From contig JAUPFP010000008.1 in the NCBI GenBank assembly GCA_036925085.1, positions 1,895,957 through 1,959,956 of the forward strand: a stretch of DNA of 64,000 nt. The letters are read 5' to 3'. Shown one piece after another: positions 49,904 to 63,733 of the stretch. The notes beneath the pieces are model-generated. The model saw only the letters and a program-made list of their open reading frames with translations. It was not told the DNA's origin and searched no databases. Numbering within the stretch: the stretch's first letter is position 1; each line of letters starts with the position of its first letter. This stretch comes from Brachycybe producta. Taxonomy: Eukaryota > Arthropoda > Diplopoda > Playtdesmida > Andrognathidae. The position numbers and the translations under genes were made by a program.

Positions 49904-51700
49904 TCATATTGTGTCGAACATACACATTGCTCGATGAATCGCTTCATCCTGAAAAAAAATATATATATTGAAAAATATTGATTTGAAAATATATTGAATT
50001 TCATTATTATATTTTTTTTTCCTAGACTTACTTTGGTGCACACTTCGAGGAATTCCTCCAGAGTTACGACTCCGTCTTTGTTCAGATCCAATTTCTTTTT
50101 TTTTTAAAAGTAAATATGAAAAAAAATATTTAATAAATAATAGATTATTTAATTTTTTTTTTATACACATATATTTTCAGATCCAATTCAAAATTCATTT
50201 TATTGTATACCTCAAAGACTTTATCTACATGAAGCCGTGCCGTGTTCTCGTCTACTTGTGGTTCGATCTCTTTACCTAAAAGACAGTAGATGGATGATAC
50301 AACTTTCAACATTTCATCCTTCGTAATGAGGCCATCGTGATCGATGTCGTACAAGTCGAATGTCCAACCGATTTTATCCTGCATCGAACCGCGTAACAAT
50401 GTCGAAAGACCGAATGCGAACTCCTATAACGAAAACGAACGCAAAAATCAATATATTTTTTTTTTGTGCTCGCAACATATAATCCATGTCGTTTATATTT
50501 CAGCCAAAGTGAAAAACACAGTCATTTTGCGCAATTTCTAGACAATGTGCAAAATAACCAATCTTTGGAATGGCAATATATGCATAATTATTTGGCACAT
50601 TGTCTAAAATGTAATTGTCCTACTGAATTGGTTATGTACATTGTCTAGTGATTCTGTAGAATGACTGATTTGCCCCTTTGCCTATAAGGCCTGCTGTACA
50701 CAACCCATTTTGTGGCGCCACATAAAGTGGTCGTGTTTCTAGCTTCCGAAACTGTTTTTTTTTTGCACCACAGTGGCGATGAGAGGTCAATGTCGGGCCT
50801 AAAGTGGCGACCACCGACTGTTTGTCAGTGTTAATCAACGTCATATCAGTGGAGCGCACTGACACCAGGTCATAGTTTTCAATGGTGGTTTGTGTTAAGT
50901 AATTAAGCCGCGTCAACTTCTTTGTGGCACCACAAAGTGGAAAGTGTGAAACCATATACTAAAAGAGATTCGTGTTTATATTAGGTCCTACTTCGAAAGT
51001 GATTTCTCCGCTTTGATCGTGATCGAAACTGTTGAACACGTAATGAGCATAACGACTTGTATCTATAAAATAAAGAAAAAAGACGTTTAATATCACTAAA
51101 TCATTTTTTTTAATATATATATAAATATATTAGAACCTCCTTGAGGAAAGAATTTGGCATAGACGTCTCTAAGTGTCTCTTCTGTGACTGAGCCAGAGGG
51201 ACATGCCTGCTTGAAACCGCGATACAGAAGTTGGAGTTCTTCTCGAGTAAATTTGGTCGAACGGCACAGTGCCTTTATCCCTTGTGGTTTTTGTCGGCTA
51301 CTCTCTTCCATGTCACCATCGTACATTTCGGAATCATCTGAAATCAAAAAACATATGATATATGCATTAACATTGTATTTTTATTTTTTTTAAAAATATA
51401 GGCGGTATTATTTGAATGATTAATACCGATCTTGACTCCGGTCCATGCCTGTTTGAAGAGATTGAAGACACGTCGATACACTGATCTAGATTTACCGGCA
51501 TTGTTTCGTCGTGAGTGACAGTTGTTGTTGTTACCCTGCTGTTGATGATGATGATGATGTTGCTGCTGTTGAGATTGAGATGAAGTGATATCGGCAAAAC
51601 GAATCTGACTATGGAGACGGTGACCGCCGTAGTATCGAGAACCTGTCGTTGTTCTGTTTGTTGTCGTTGCCGCTGAATGAGATGTGACCATTCCGTACAT
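49904..51700 (-). CDS. KCNIP: KChIP-type neuronal calcium sensor
   Basis: EF-hand protein of the Kv-channel-interacting group; family members bind the Kv4 N-terminus and alter A-type current. Six coding exons on the minus strand: 51700-51427, 51337-51137, 51062-50992, 50423-50211, 50094-50032, 49948-49904; 288 residues. The core starts TKFTREELQLLYRGFKQACPSG with FFPQGDTSRYAHYVFNSFD. The first EF-hand is degenerate (CPSG), as in the family. Calcium loops are DHDQSGEITFEE, DIDHDGLITKDE and DLNKDGVVTLEE. It ends AMCMFDTI, like the KChIP C-terminus. The first exon encodes an atypical low-complexity N-terminus with Gln, His and Asn runs before a basic KSRSVYRRVFNLFKQAWTG segment. No N-terminal glycine for myristoylation is present on this start. 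The 568-bp intron 3 carries two inverted-repeat elements. Confidence 0.92.
50539..50646. mobile_element. Small hairpin element in KChIP intron 3
   Basis: Inverted arms CTAGACAATGTGCAAAATAACCA and TGGTTATGTACATTGTCTAG enclose about 60 bp, and AGACAATGTGC is also echoed by GCACATTGTCT at 50597. Non-coding, inside the intron between EF-hand exons. Confidence 0.6.
50690..50955. mobile_element. MITE of family M2, copy 2, in KChIP intron 3
   Basis: Shares TTTGTGGCGCCACATAAAGTGG and the right-hand CGTCAAC-TTTGTGGC-CCACAAAGTGG with the element at 33651-33947. Ends are more eroded (TGTACACAAC on the left, AGTGTGAAACC on the right). About 266 bp, just upstream of the 50992-51062 exon acceptor side. 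Confidence 0.7.
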
Positions 51701-52391
51701 ATCTGTATTTTCTTAATATTGATCCACTTTAATGTGGACGTTTGATAGCTTTATGTAATATAGATATATATACAAATTGTATGGTCGATATGATATGTTT
51801 AGATTAAAAGCCTCTTCTTTTGTGTTTCGTAGCTCTCGCTCACTCTGTGGTGGTGGTGGTGGTGTTGGTGGTGGCCGCGGCGGTTGTTGGTGCCTGTCTG
51901 TGGTTGCTGCTGCGTGACTGTTTGTTAGTGAGTGGCACAGTTTGTATTCAGTTTCCTGATTGTACGTGAGAAGTGTATGTGTACATGATGATGGCATTGA
52001 GCGAATCTGTAGAATTGCATATTGTTGTCATGGCAACCTCTTGTAACCATGGTGATGACAGATGATGATGATCATCATCATCATCATTTCGAACATCATC
52101 AACATCCATCTCTCTATCTTTAGTTTTTTCTTTCTGTTTAGTTAGAAGAAGATAGCTATATATATGCAAGTTTCACCTAATTTGGTCTCTGGGTTAGCTT
52201 TATATATTAAATAGACCGGGAACAAATTAGGCCACTAGGAGCCTCATTTAGCAATTCAGCAATTGAAATATTAAATTAGGTGAAAGTTGTTCGTTTCACT
52301 ATAGTCTGTGTGTTTGTGTGTACGCATACATATACTTGATATGATGTATTTGTGTGTTTGTCTTGTTGCTTTTTTTTCTGTGCGTGTTTGT

Positions 52392-52760
52392 GTGCATACT
52401 TGACACATTGTGTTTGTGTGTGTGCGTATTTACGATACTGTGTTTATGTGTGTGCGTACTTACCACATTGTGTTTGTGCATGTGCATACTCGACACATTG
52501 TGTCTGTGCGTGCTTGTGTGCATACTTGACAAATTGTGTTTGTGCGTGTGCATACTTACCATATTGTGTTTGTGTGTGTGCGTACTTACCACATTGTGTT
52601 TGTGCGTGTGCATACTTACCATATTGTGTTTGTGTGTGTGCGTACTTACCACGTTGTGTTTGTGCGTGTGCGTACTTGACACATTATGTTTGTGCGTGTG
52701 CATACTTGACACATCGTGTTTGTGAGCGTGCGTACTTGACACATTGTGTTTCTGCGTGTG
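52392..52760. repeat. 30-bp TG-rich minisatellite
   Basis: About twelve tandem units built on GTGTTTGTGYGTGTGCATAC followed by TTRMCACATT. Because the unit is 30 bp, frames stay open on both strands and give Cys/Val-rich or His/Thr-rich pseudo-proteins. Not a gene. Confidence 0.9.
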
Positions 52761-54022
52761 TAATTGCTTTTTTTCTTTGTGCCTGCATACTTGTACTACG
52801 TGTACCTGTGTATTGATTGTATATGTATTTTTATTTAGCTATGTATGTGTTTTGCCTCTTAGCATTTGTGTTACATGCCTCTTCTAAATTATGTGTGTAC
52901 CGGTAATTTATGTTGTTTTCTAAGAAATGAAAAGTCTAGAATTTTCTTATATGTGTGCGCGTGTTATTTTTTTACTACGAATATTAAATATTTTTCCTAT
53001 AAAGTCTAATATTATTCTAAAAAATCTGAAAAACGTACATTAAATATAGAATTCATTTTTGTCGACATGTTTATCTTACACATTTAAGAAATAGTTTAGA
53101 AAAAAATTCTTAAAATATGAATACATTAATTATGTAATAAAATAAACGAGTTCAAGTCTATATAAAAAATGCATATAAAAAATGCATGCACTCCTTTAAG
53201 ATCTGGGCCAGATTTAAGTGGGTGGGATGAATGAGGCGGTTGCCTGGGCCACCGCAAAATTGCAGTTGCCTAGGGCCCTCTCCCTCATCAAGTATTTTAA
53301 TCTGTCTCTGGTTTTTGCGTTTCGATGTGCAGCTTCCTGTGTATAGAGAGTTGACAAGCTCAATTTTTAATTTTCTATTTAAAAAAAAATAAAAAAGACA
53401 AAACAAATTTCTTTAAGGGTTTTATTAGTTTTTATATAAAATATATTTTGTGTTTGGTCTGATATGTTTCCATGTTAAGTGTATAGAAAGTTGAGGTGGT
53501 CTCTTTTTAATTTTCTATTTAAAAACTTTAAGATACACATGAATTTCCTTTTAGATTTATGGTTGTAGACATGTTTTCTAATTTCATTTAAAATTTTAAT
53601 CATTTTTACTGAGTGGTTTAGTTTTTGTAAAATATTTTGTACAAGAGCTGACTGCCTAATAATTATAATTATTAATATATAACACAGTATTTGAATAATA
53701 ATTTAATTTAAAGTAAACAATGACAACAATTAAATTAATATTGATTTTATGTTAATTGTTTGTCGGTTGCTACAGCGTAATAAATACAAAGAAAATAAAA
53801 AGTATTCATAAATATTTAATTTAAACCTAGTAACCCATTTATTATAATGTAAAGAATGGAAATGAGAATAACCATAGCCTCCTTATATACTGTACATTAC
53901 ATATACACAGTACATGTATATGAGTCAATACAATATAATAACAGTACTAGGAAGCTGGCGGCGATGGTGCTGCCATCTATCGTCGACATTGTCGTCACTT
54001 TAAAATCAATTTTTTTTTTATC

Positions 54023-54054
54023 TGACGTCATTAATACTCCATTATATGACGTCA
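54023..54054. promoter_or_regulatory. Two CRE/ATF sites upstream of SLU7
   Basis: Perfect TGACGTCA at 54023-54030 and 54047-54054, 24 bp apart and about 80-110 bp before the SLU7 start codon. Binding by ATF/CREB-type factors is inferred from the consensus. Confidence 0.6.
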
Positions 54055-54135
54055 CTGTACAATGGCGCCTTGCAGTTGTTTTGTTTTGTGATCGACTGAT
54101 GGTATTTCAAGAGACATAACGAGACAAAAAACGAT

Positions 54136-57100
54136 ATGGATTCAACACAAAATGTTCCTTTATCAGCGATTATCACTTCTAGAGAAGTGGAGGAACCAAA
54201 GAAGAAGACTAGAGAAGATTGGCGGAAGGCAAAAGAGTTAGAAGAGGCGAGAAAAGCTGGAACTGCACCAGCTGCCGTAGATGAACATGGAAGGTAAGTA
54301 AAGCAACTATTCTCACTTGCATACGTTCTCACCATTTGTTTGTATTCTACAGAGATATAAACCCGCACATTCCTCAGTACATAAGTCAAGCGCCCTGGTA
54401 TTTCGGTTCTGCTGGTCCGACATTACAACATCAAAGGCCACAACCAGAGAAACAGAAAGAATTTTCGTCTCTCAGCGATTGGTACATAAGAGGAGAAAAG
54501 GTAATTTACGTAACGACATTGCTGTTCGTGGGAAAAAAAATAACGAGAACGCTTTTTTGTATGTATAAAGATCATTTTAATGATAATAATTTTGAAAATA
54601 TAAACTTTTTATCGCCATTTCAAACCTGGTAGTTTTTCTGTATATCAAACTACGATATAAAAAAAGTTCTTTTTTAAAAGATTATTTATGAAAATGTTCA
54701 TTATGCGTCATATCGAAATATTTAAAAAATGAAACAAGTTTTAATCTAAACGAATTGGATGTATTTTTAGGGAACAGTTTCAACGCGATACAGGAAGGGA
54801 GCTTGTGAGAATTGTGGCGCTTTAACACACAAAAAGAAGGAATGTTTGGAAGTAAAAACAATGATTGTTATTTTGTTTTCGAAATCACATAGTTTTTATC
54901 AAGTCAACAATGTCTCTCTTATGTTTGTTAGAGACCGAGAAAGGTTGGAGCAAAGTACACTGGTGATGACATAGCTCATGATGAACTGCCGCAACCGACA
55001 TTGAACTTAGATTATGACGGCAAGAGAGATCGATGGAACGGTTATGATCCTGAGGATCATAAGGCCATTATTGATCAATATGTGAAGATAGAAGAGGCAA
55101 AAAGACAGTTGAAGGCTGAAAAGTTAGGCAGAGAACCGGGATCTACGGATGGAACTGCAACTTCTGTCATTCCTGCAACAGTACATTTTAAGCATTTATT
55201 ATCAATAACGTAATCATTTATTGATTGCTTGCTTTCAGAGTAAAGACGTAGATAGCGACGCGGACGAAGACGAGGACAAATACGTCGATGATGTCGACAT
55301 GCCGGGTACAAAAGTCGACAGCAAGCAGAGAATTACTGTCAGAAACTTAAGAATTCGAGAGGATACGGCTAAAGTGAGTGCCTGAACCACAATTCTTAGT
55401 TGTTTTTGCGCTCGGACTGTGACTGATTTTGGTGTTTTTGTGTGTAGTATCTGAGAAATTTGGATCCGAACTCTGCATATTACGATCCTAAAACTCGTTC
55501 CATGCGAGACAATCCTCATAAAAACTCCGCCGATAATCCAGAAGAGTATAAAAATTTATCATAAATCTTTTGGTTCTTTTTTTTTAATAACTTGATTATG
55601 GTTTTGTGTTCCAGAGTTCAGTTTGCCGGCGATAATTTTGTTCGTTATACGGGAGATACGACGAAACATGCAAAAGCACAGTGTTAGTTTCTTACAAAAT
55701 AGATAATTGCATTCATTTTTTTAAAAAAATATATATATATGTATCTTTTTTTTAATTATATCGCTGCAGTGTTTGCTTGGGAAGCATATGAAAAAGGTGT
55801 CGACGTTCATCTTTTGGCTGAACCTACAAAGTTAGAGTTGTTACGTCAAGAGTTTGATAAACGTAAAGACAGCTTTAAGCAGAATGTGAAAGAAAGCATC
55901 GTCGAAAGATACGGAGGAGCTGAACATTTGGATGCTCCGCCAAAGGAACTTCTTCTAGCTCAGACGGTGGCTTAACAAGAATTTAAATGAAAAGATTGTT
56001 GATCCTAACGTCTGATTGCATCTTGATTAAATTTCAGGAGGATTACATTGAGTATTCCAAGCAAGGAAAGGTCATAAAAGGTCAGGAGAAGCCAGTCGTT
56101 CGTTCAAAGTATGAGGAGGACGTTTACATCAACAATCATTCTGTACGCCTTTGATTAATATTACTATCTGATGAGTGTTTTTTCTTAAATATGATTGTCG
56201 TTTGTAGAGTGTTTGGGGTTCTTTCTGGAAAGATGGATACTGGGGATACAAATGTTGTTATTTGTTCGTCAAAAACTCTTATTGTACCGGTGAATCTGGA
56301 AAATCTGCAATCATGGTTTGTTCTTCGTGTTCGTTTCGATGCATTTCGCAATAATTTGAAACAATCTTATCGTTTAGGATGTATTCGACGATGTGGATAA
56401 AGATGACAGAATGGTTTCTTGTTTTGATAGAAGCCCTGAAAAAGAGGAGGAAATTCCGAAGTCTCTTTTGGAGGCAATTATTACTTTCATTATTTTCTCT
56501 TTTAAAACTAAGACTGTTCACAGATAAGTGACTTTAGTGGTAGAAGTCAACAGCAAAAAGTGATCGAAAAGGACGACCGGTGGCACTGCTGTCGTTGTCA
56601 ATGTACTGCTGTAGAAAGCATCAAGACGTGTATACGTTGGACTGTGTATACTGTTGGAACGGTGGTCGATTCTCGCCACGAACGACATCGGTTCTTGTTT
56701 TCACACAAACCACTTGTCAACCACCAATCTCTGATCAGAGCAACAATAACAAACGTGTTTTCTCATCAGAGTTCATTCTGTCTGAATGGCTACTGAGGCT
56801 GTTCCTGTGGTCTATAACGACCACTTTTTTGCAGTTTACTCAACTACACTGGACCCACTGCTAATGCACTTGATTAGTCATTTTCGGCGTAACGTCAACC
56901 ACTTTTTACAGTATCACTAAATGTCGCTCGTCTGTGAATGCCCATGGACGGTTTTTTGAAAACTTCTTGAAATTTTTTTTTATTAGCAACATAGAGAGAA
57001 ACTCGAACAGGAACGTTTGAAGAAGCTAGAGCGGAAGAAGAAGAATAAGAAGAAAAAGAAACATGGGTCGTCGTCATCGTCCGATTCTTCCGATTCAGAT

Positions 57101-57394
57101 TCAGAAGATGAAGATGAAGAAAAGAGTAAAAAGCTTCAAGAGGTACGAGCTGTATCGTTTTTGTGTTTTTCGATGCAGAGTTGTTCAATATGATTTGTGT
57201 TTGTTTTCAAGGCTTTACGACGTGAACTCGAAAACCAAGATGTAGACAAGTGGACGGCTGCTTTAGATGATCGCAAACGAGCTTACAACAGCATGAGAGA
57301 AGTTAATGCGCCGACAGATATTGAGATGGAAGCTTATTATATGAAGAAACGACGTGACGAAGATCCAATGGCGGATTTTGTGAACAGGAAATGA
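54136..57394 (+). CDS. SLU7: Pre-mRNA splicing factor SLU7
   Basis: Second-step splicing factor that helps select the 3' splice site. Thirteen coding exons: 54136-54293, 54353-54500, 54771-54851, 54932-55180, 55239-55373, 55448-55545, 55615-55682, 55770-55966, 56038-56142, 56208-56315, 56378-56473, 56987-57142, 57212-57394; 593 residues against 586 in human. Early landmarks are [20 protein letters not shown] and APWYF. The CCHC zinc knuckle is [14 protein letters not shown]. Further matches are [33 protein letters not shown] and [14 protein letters not shown]. The C-terminus is a Lys tract, a Ser/Asp/Glu tract, then KRAYNSM and [11 protein letters not shown]. Intron 11 (513 bp) has an apparent GC donor (GCAATT) and contains sequence resembling an eroded M2 MITE. 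Identification is firm. Confidence 0.95.
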
Positions 57395-57557
57395 TCGCAA
57401 AACAGTGTACGTATTTAACGATTACATTTCCTTATCAATCTACTTCCTTTTTAGTTATGAATTTATAACTGAGACTCAATTTTATTTGTTGTTCTTATTT
57501 GGTCATTGTTTGAATGTTCTAGTAATTTAGATTCTGTTGAATTTTTATTTTATAAAA
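57395..57557 (+). other. Spacer between SLU7 and the acidic protein
   Basis: Only about 160 bp separate the SLU7 stop from the next start codon, both on the plus strand. It must hold the SLU7 3' end. No promoter motif is evident. Confidence 0.4.
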
Positions 57558-57881
57558 ATGGTATTTCTTTGTGATGTTATGTGGAAAGGTATATTATTTT
57601 TAGCTTTACTAACAAGTATAGCTTTTCTTAATCCCATTACGGGTGATGTTGACAGAATTAAATTGAAAGATCGTGATGAACAACAACGAAATAACGAGAA
57701 AGAGGTTTCTTTGGGTGATGATTATTGCGACGATACGGATGAAAGCGATGATGACGGAGATGAGGAAGAAGAACAAGATGATGAGAATGAAGAAAATTTA
57801 AGTGAAAAGGATTATGAAGGTGATAGTGAACTTCAGATGGATTATTATGATGGTGGTCAAGATTGTTTGAAAGTGAAATGA
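57558..57881 (+). CDS. Small acidic secreted protein
   Basis: Single uninterrupted frame of 107 codons from the first ATG. The N-terminus (KGILFLALLTSIAFLNPITG) fits a signal peptide. The rest is strongly acidic: DDYCDDTDESDDDGDEEEE and DYEGDSELQMDYYDGG. Two cysteines only. I know no family for it. Low complexity makes chance possible, but a signal-like N-terminus plus a full acidic domain in one frame supports a real gene. Asp/Glu-rich secreted proteins often bind calcium. The galaxin-like gene lies 0.7 kb downstream in the same orientation and also ends in an acidic tail. Confidence 0.55.
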   Translation: MVFLCDVMWKGILFLALLTSIAFLNPITGDVDRIKLKDRDEQQRNNEKEVSLGDDYCDDTDESDDDGDEEEEQDDENEENLSEKDYEGDSELQMDYYDGGQDCLKVK

Positions 57882-58555
57882 GAAAGAGAAAATGTTTATC
57901 CTTAAGGCATTTGAGTCTAAAATAGAAGGAGCCATAGGCCTACATTACAAAAAAAAAAAAAGAAACTCTGAAAAACCTGTTCTTTTTCTACAAAAAAAGA
58001 TGTTTACGGCTTTAAATGTTCTTTTGCTGCTCGTGACAAGACTCTTTAATGAGTGATGATGACACTGCCCTTAGGGTGGGTCACATACTCCTGAAAAAGA
58101 ACAACAAAAAAAATCATCCATTATATGTTGTGTGTTTTAAGGATATTAATGTTTATTACATTGATTTTAAATGGTTAATTAAAACTTCTTTTTGAATTAA
58201 GAGTAGTTTATGATGTAACTATTGTGTCTGGTTCGATTTTTTTGTCAATTTGAATAAAAAGAATTGTTTCATTTACATTTGTTTGACAAGAAACAAAATT
58301 TAAAGTAGTTTGTTGCGACAATTTGCTCGAGGGGGTTTTTGAGAAGAAAAAACAAAAATTACGAGATTCCCTTTCGGTTTTTTTTTTTTCATTGATTTGT
58401 TATGAAGGGGGAACGGACTCTTGGTCTAAGGTCAGTCTCCTCCGCTTAAGTTATTTAAGGGAGATTCTATCATGTTCTTGACATTCATGTTTTTATTCTC
58501 TCTAGCTCTTCTTTCAATCTTTTTTTGCCAGTCACTGTGCAAAGGAACTTTCAAG
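57882..58555 (+). other. Spacer before the galaxin-like gene
   Basis: AT-rich with A runs near 57948 and a T run near 58380. It contains the 3' end of the acidic gene and the promoter of the next. An in-frame ATG at 58472 precedes the chosen start; the sequence from it is hydrophobic but is less like a signal peptide than the start at 58556. Confidence 0.4.
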
Positions 58556-59833
58556 ATGAAACTTCTTACATTTCTCTTCCTTCTCGGCTGTACTTTACAA
58601 GTGGTATTAGGTATGATTCAAGGAGGAATTTTATTTTCTCTTTCATTTTTTTTTCTTTCTCTTTCGACAATTTGTTATATATTTCATGTTTTCATAAATA
58701 TGATATTTTTTAATGTAGGTGGGCAGTTGTACAATCCGGAGAAAGAGATTTGCTGTAGAGGAACTGTAGTAACGAGCACAAAGTGTTTTAGCCAGGCTTG
58801 CTGTGGTCTTCATCCTTTCGATTTCACGAGCGAGACGTGTTGCGGAGGAGTCGTTCAACCTCTCCTTCATGGTATGAAGACAGCCTGTTGTCGCAATCAG
58901 ACCTTCAACTTGGAAGAAAATTTGTGCTGCCAGGGAAATTTGATTCAGATTCCTGATTCACTTCGTTGTTCTAAAGCTGGATCTTTGGCTTGTTGTAACT
59001 CGACGGTGTTTAACCGTTTGACTCATGTTTGTTGCATGGGCGTAATATTGGAAAAACCTGTTGGTAAAGGAAACGTAGGCTGCTGTGGAGAACAGCTTTA
59101 TTTCCGTGGAAAAGAGACTTGCTGCGGTGGAGTTGTCCATCAAGGGGAAACTGACATTTGCTGTGACAAAAAGATAAAACCTAGATATGGCCCAAGTACT
59201 CAGTGTTGTCACGACAACGTTTACGACTTTGAGACTGAGGTGTGCTGTGGCGGCCATGTTTATCCTAAACCACCACCTGGAATGGGTTGCTGCGGACAAG
59301 AACTCTTCTCCTATGGGAAATCCATGTGTTGTAATGAGGTTTTAGTGGACGTCGTGCCGCCACAGTCGATTGCTCGTGCCGGTTGTTGCGGCAACGTTAG
59401 TTACGATTCAGTCGATAAGATTTGCTGTAATGGACGCATCTGGGATCAGGTTGGATCCAATCTGAGTTGCTGTGACCAGATGTTGATAGATAAGAGACAC
59501 CACATTTGTTGCAATGGTGTCGTGCAACCGAAACTGCCTCAGGCAGAGGTTAGTTGCTGCGGAAAGCAGGTGTTTGACCCTTTGGCCAATGTCTGCTGCG
59601 ATGGAGAGGTCCTGTTGAAGGCCGAGAACAAGGATAAATGCTGCTCGAAAGGTTCTTCTAACGCAGTTGTTTCGGTGGGAAACTTGATTCTTAAAGGATG
59701 GAGACCCGAGAAGAAGTCGATAATCAAGTCACGTCAAATGAGACTAGAAGATGATCTACGACTTCCTTTCGAGGAAGCGAATGATTTAATGATTATGGAC
59801 GATGACACTGATGAAGAGGAAGATGGGGAATGA
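58556..59833 (+). CDS. Galaxin-like di-cysteine repeat protein
   Basis: Secreted protein of 389 residues from two exons (58556-58610, 58719-59833). Signal peptide MKLLTFLFLLGCTLQVVLG. The body is built of tandem units of roughly 20-30 residues, each with paired cysteines: EICCRGTV, TCCGGVV, VCCMGVI, ETCCGGVV, EVCCGGHVY, KICCNGRIW, HICCNGVVQ, alternating with GCCGxxxY/F motifs. This matches galaxin, first described as a coral skeleton matrix protein and present as homologs in many animals. The C-terminal ~60 residues are free of the repeat and end DDDTDEEEDGE. The reading frame also stays open through the 108-bp intron, but a GTATGA donor and TTTAATGTAG acceptor restore a clean signal junction. 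Whether it has a role in cuticle or mineral here is unknown. Confidence 0.85.
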   Translation: MKLLTFLFLLGCTLQVVLGMIQGGILFSLSFFFLSLSTICYIFHVFINMIFFNVGGQLYNPEKEICCRGTVVTSTKCFSQACCGLHPFDFTSETCCGGVVQPLLHGMKTACCRNQTFNLEENLCCQGNLIQIPDSLRCSKAGSLACCNSTVFNRLTHVCCMGVILEKPVGKGNVGCCGEQLYFRGKETCCGGVVHQGETDICCDKKIKPRYGPSTQCCHDNVYDFETEVCCGGHVYPKPPPGMGCCGQELFSYGKSMCCNEVLVDVVPPQSIARAGCCGNVSYDSVDKICCNGRIWDQVGSNLSCCDQMLIDKRHHICCNGVVQPKLPQAEVSCCGKQVFDPLANVCCDGEVLLKAENKDKCCSKGSSNAVVSVGNLILKGWRPEKKSIIKSRQMRLEDDLRLPFEEANDLMIMDDDTDEEEDGE

Positions 59834-60661
59834 ATAAATAATTACTTTTTTAAGACAGGTTTTTAAAATTAAAGGGGAGCCGCCGCCGCCGGTGATCGGG
59901 TTTTTCATTATATATGTTTTATTTTCAGTTACATTTTTTTTTCTTAGTATGAGAAAGGTTTATTTTGGGTTAGTTTTTACTTGTTTTTAAACTGCTTTTG
60001 AATACAATTAAAAAGCAGAAACAAACTACAATAATTAAAATTAAATATATTTTGTGAAGTTCATTAATTTCTTTTTTTTTTTTTGTATTTCCCGCCTTAT
60101 TATGTTTATCGATAATTATTGGAAGAAAATCGTTATTGTTACGTATCGATATTTTGTATACGCAACATGTTTCGTAATTCACTAATGAATCAATCTGTTA
60201 CACTGTATGACGTCACGTCTATTGAACTAATTAAAAAGCGTGACGTCACGGCCAAATAGATATATTCAAGAAAAAAAATAAACGTCACGATAGAGGTGTG
60301 CTCAATGATGAGTGACGTCACCAATGCAAATGTCGTCGTGTTTCAGCCGATTACTGAACGTTTAAAGAATAAAAATGTAAAAGAGTGATTTTATTTGTTT
60401 AAGAAAGCAATCAGGGTTTAAATTTAGACAACTCATAATAATCATTCATAGCAATTTAATTTTTATTTTCATAGTTTTGTAAGTTGAGTATGACGTCACG
60501 ATTAATTAAACGCAAGTTACCGGAAGTGCTCAGCTGGTGTGTGGCGACGTGCGGCGACCATTTCGAGAGTGTTTGCTTCCTTTTCTAGCATATTCCGCGG
60601 TCGGTCGACTCGTTCACGTTGTTTCTCTTGTTCAACAAAGTTCATTTCTAGTTCATCAAAG
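59834..60661 (+). promoter_or_regulatory. Mortalin promoter region with DRE and CRE sites
   Basis: Two perfect TATCGATA words (60107-60114 and 60144-60151) match the DRE bound by DREF at arthropod housekeeping promoters. Four perfect TGACGTCA words (60208-60215, 60241-60248, 60313-60320, 60491-60498) match CRE/ATF sites. All lie within 560 bp of the mortalin start codon. Sites are seen in the sequence; their use is inferred. Confidence 0.65.

Positions 60662-63733
<3,072 letters not shown>

Larger units (their letters stand above)
51701..54135. other. Shared upstream region of KChIP and SLU7
   Basis: The two genes are divergent and separated by about 2.4 kb. Near KChIP there is a GGT/CCA-rich tract (51848-51890), probably transcribed 5' UTR, and GAT/ATC repeats near 52060-52085. 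A TG-rich minisatellite follows. From 52850 to 53850 the sequence is AT-rich without a gene; GCCTGGGCC-type words near 53240 look like an old element end. Confidence 0.45.

Noticed and set aside
50177-50193. Short repeat of TCAGATCCAATT in the KChIP intron, matching the start of the adjacent EF-hand exon
   Set aside because: Only about 12 bases long; chance or a tiny duplication, not an alternative exon.
52299-52816. Cys-rich plus-strand frames and a His/Thr-rich minus-strand frame
   Set aside because: By-product of the 30-bp TG minisatellite.
58472-58555. Upstream in-frame ATG of the galaxin-like gene
   Set aside because: The start at 58556 gives a cleaner signal peptide directly before the intron; the upstream part is a T-rich hydrophobic stretch.
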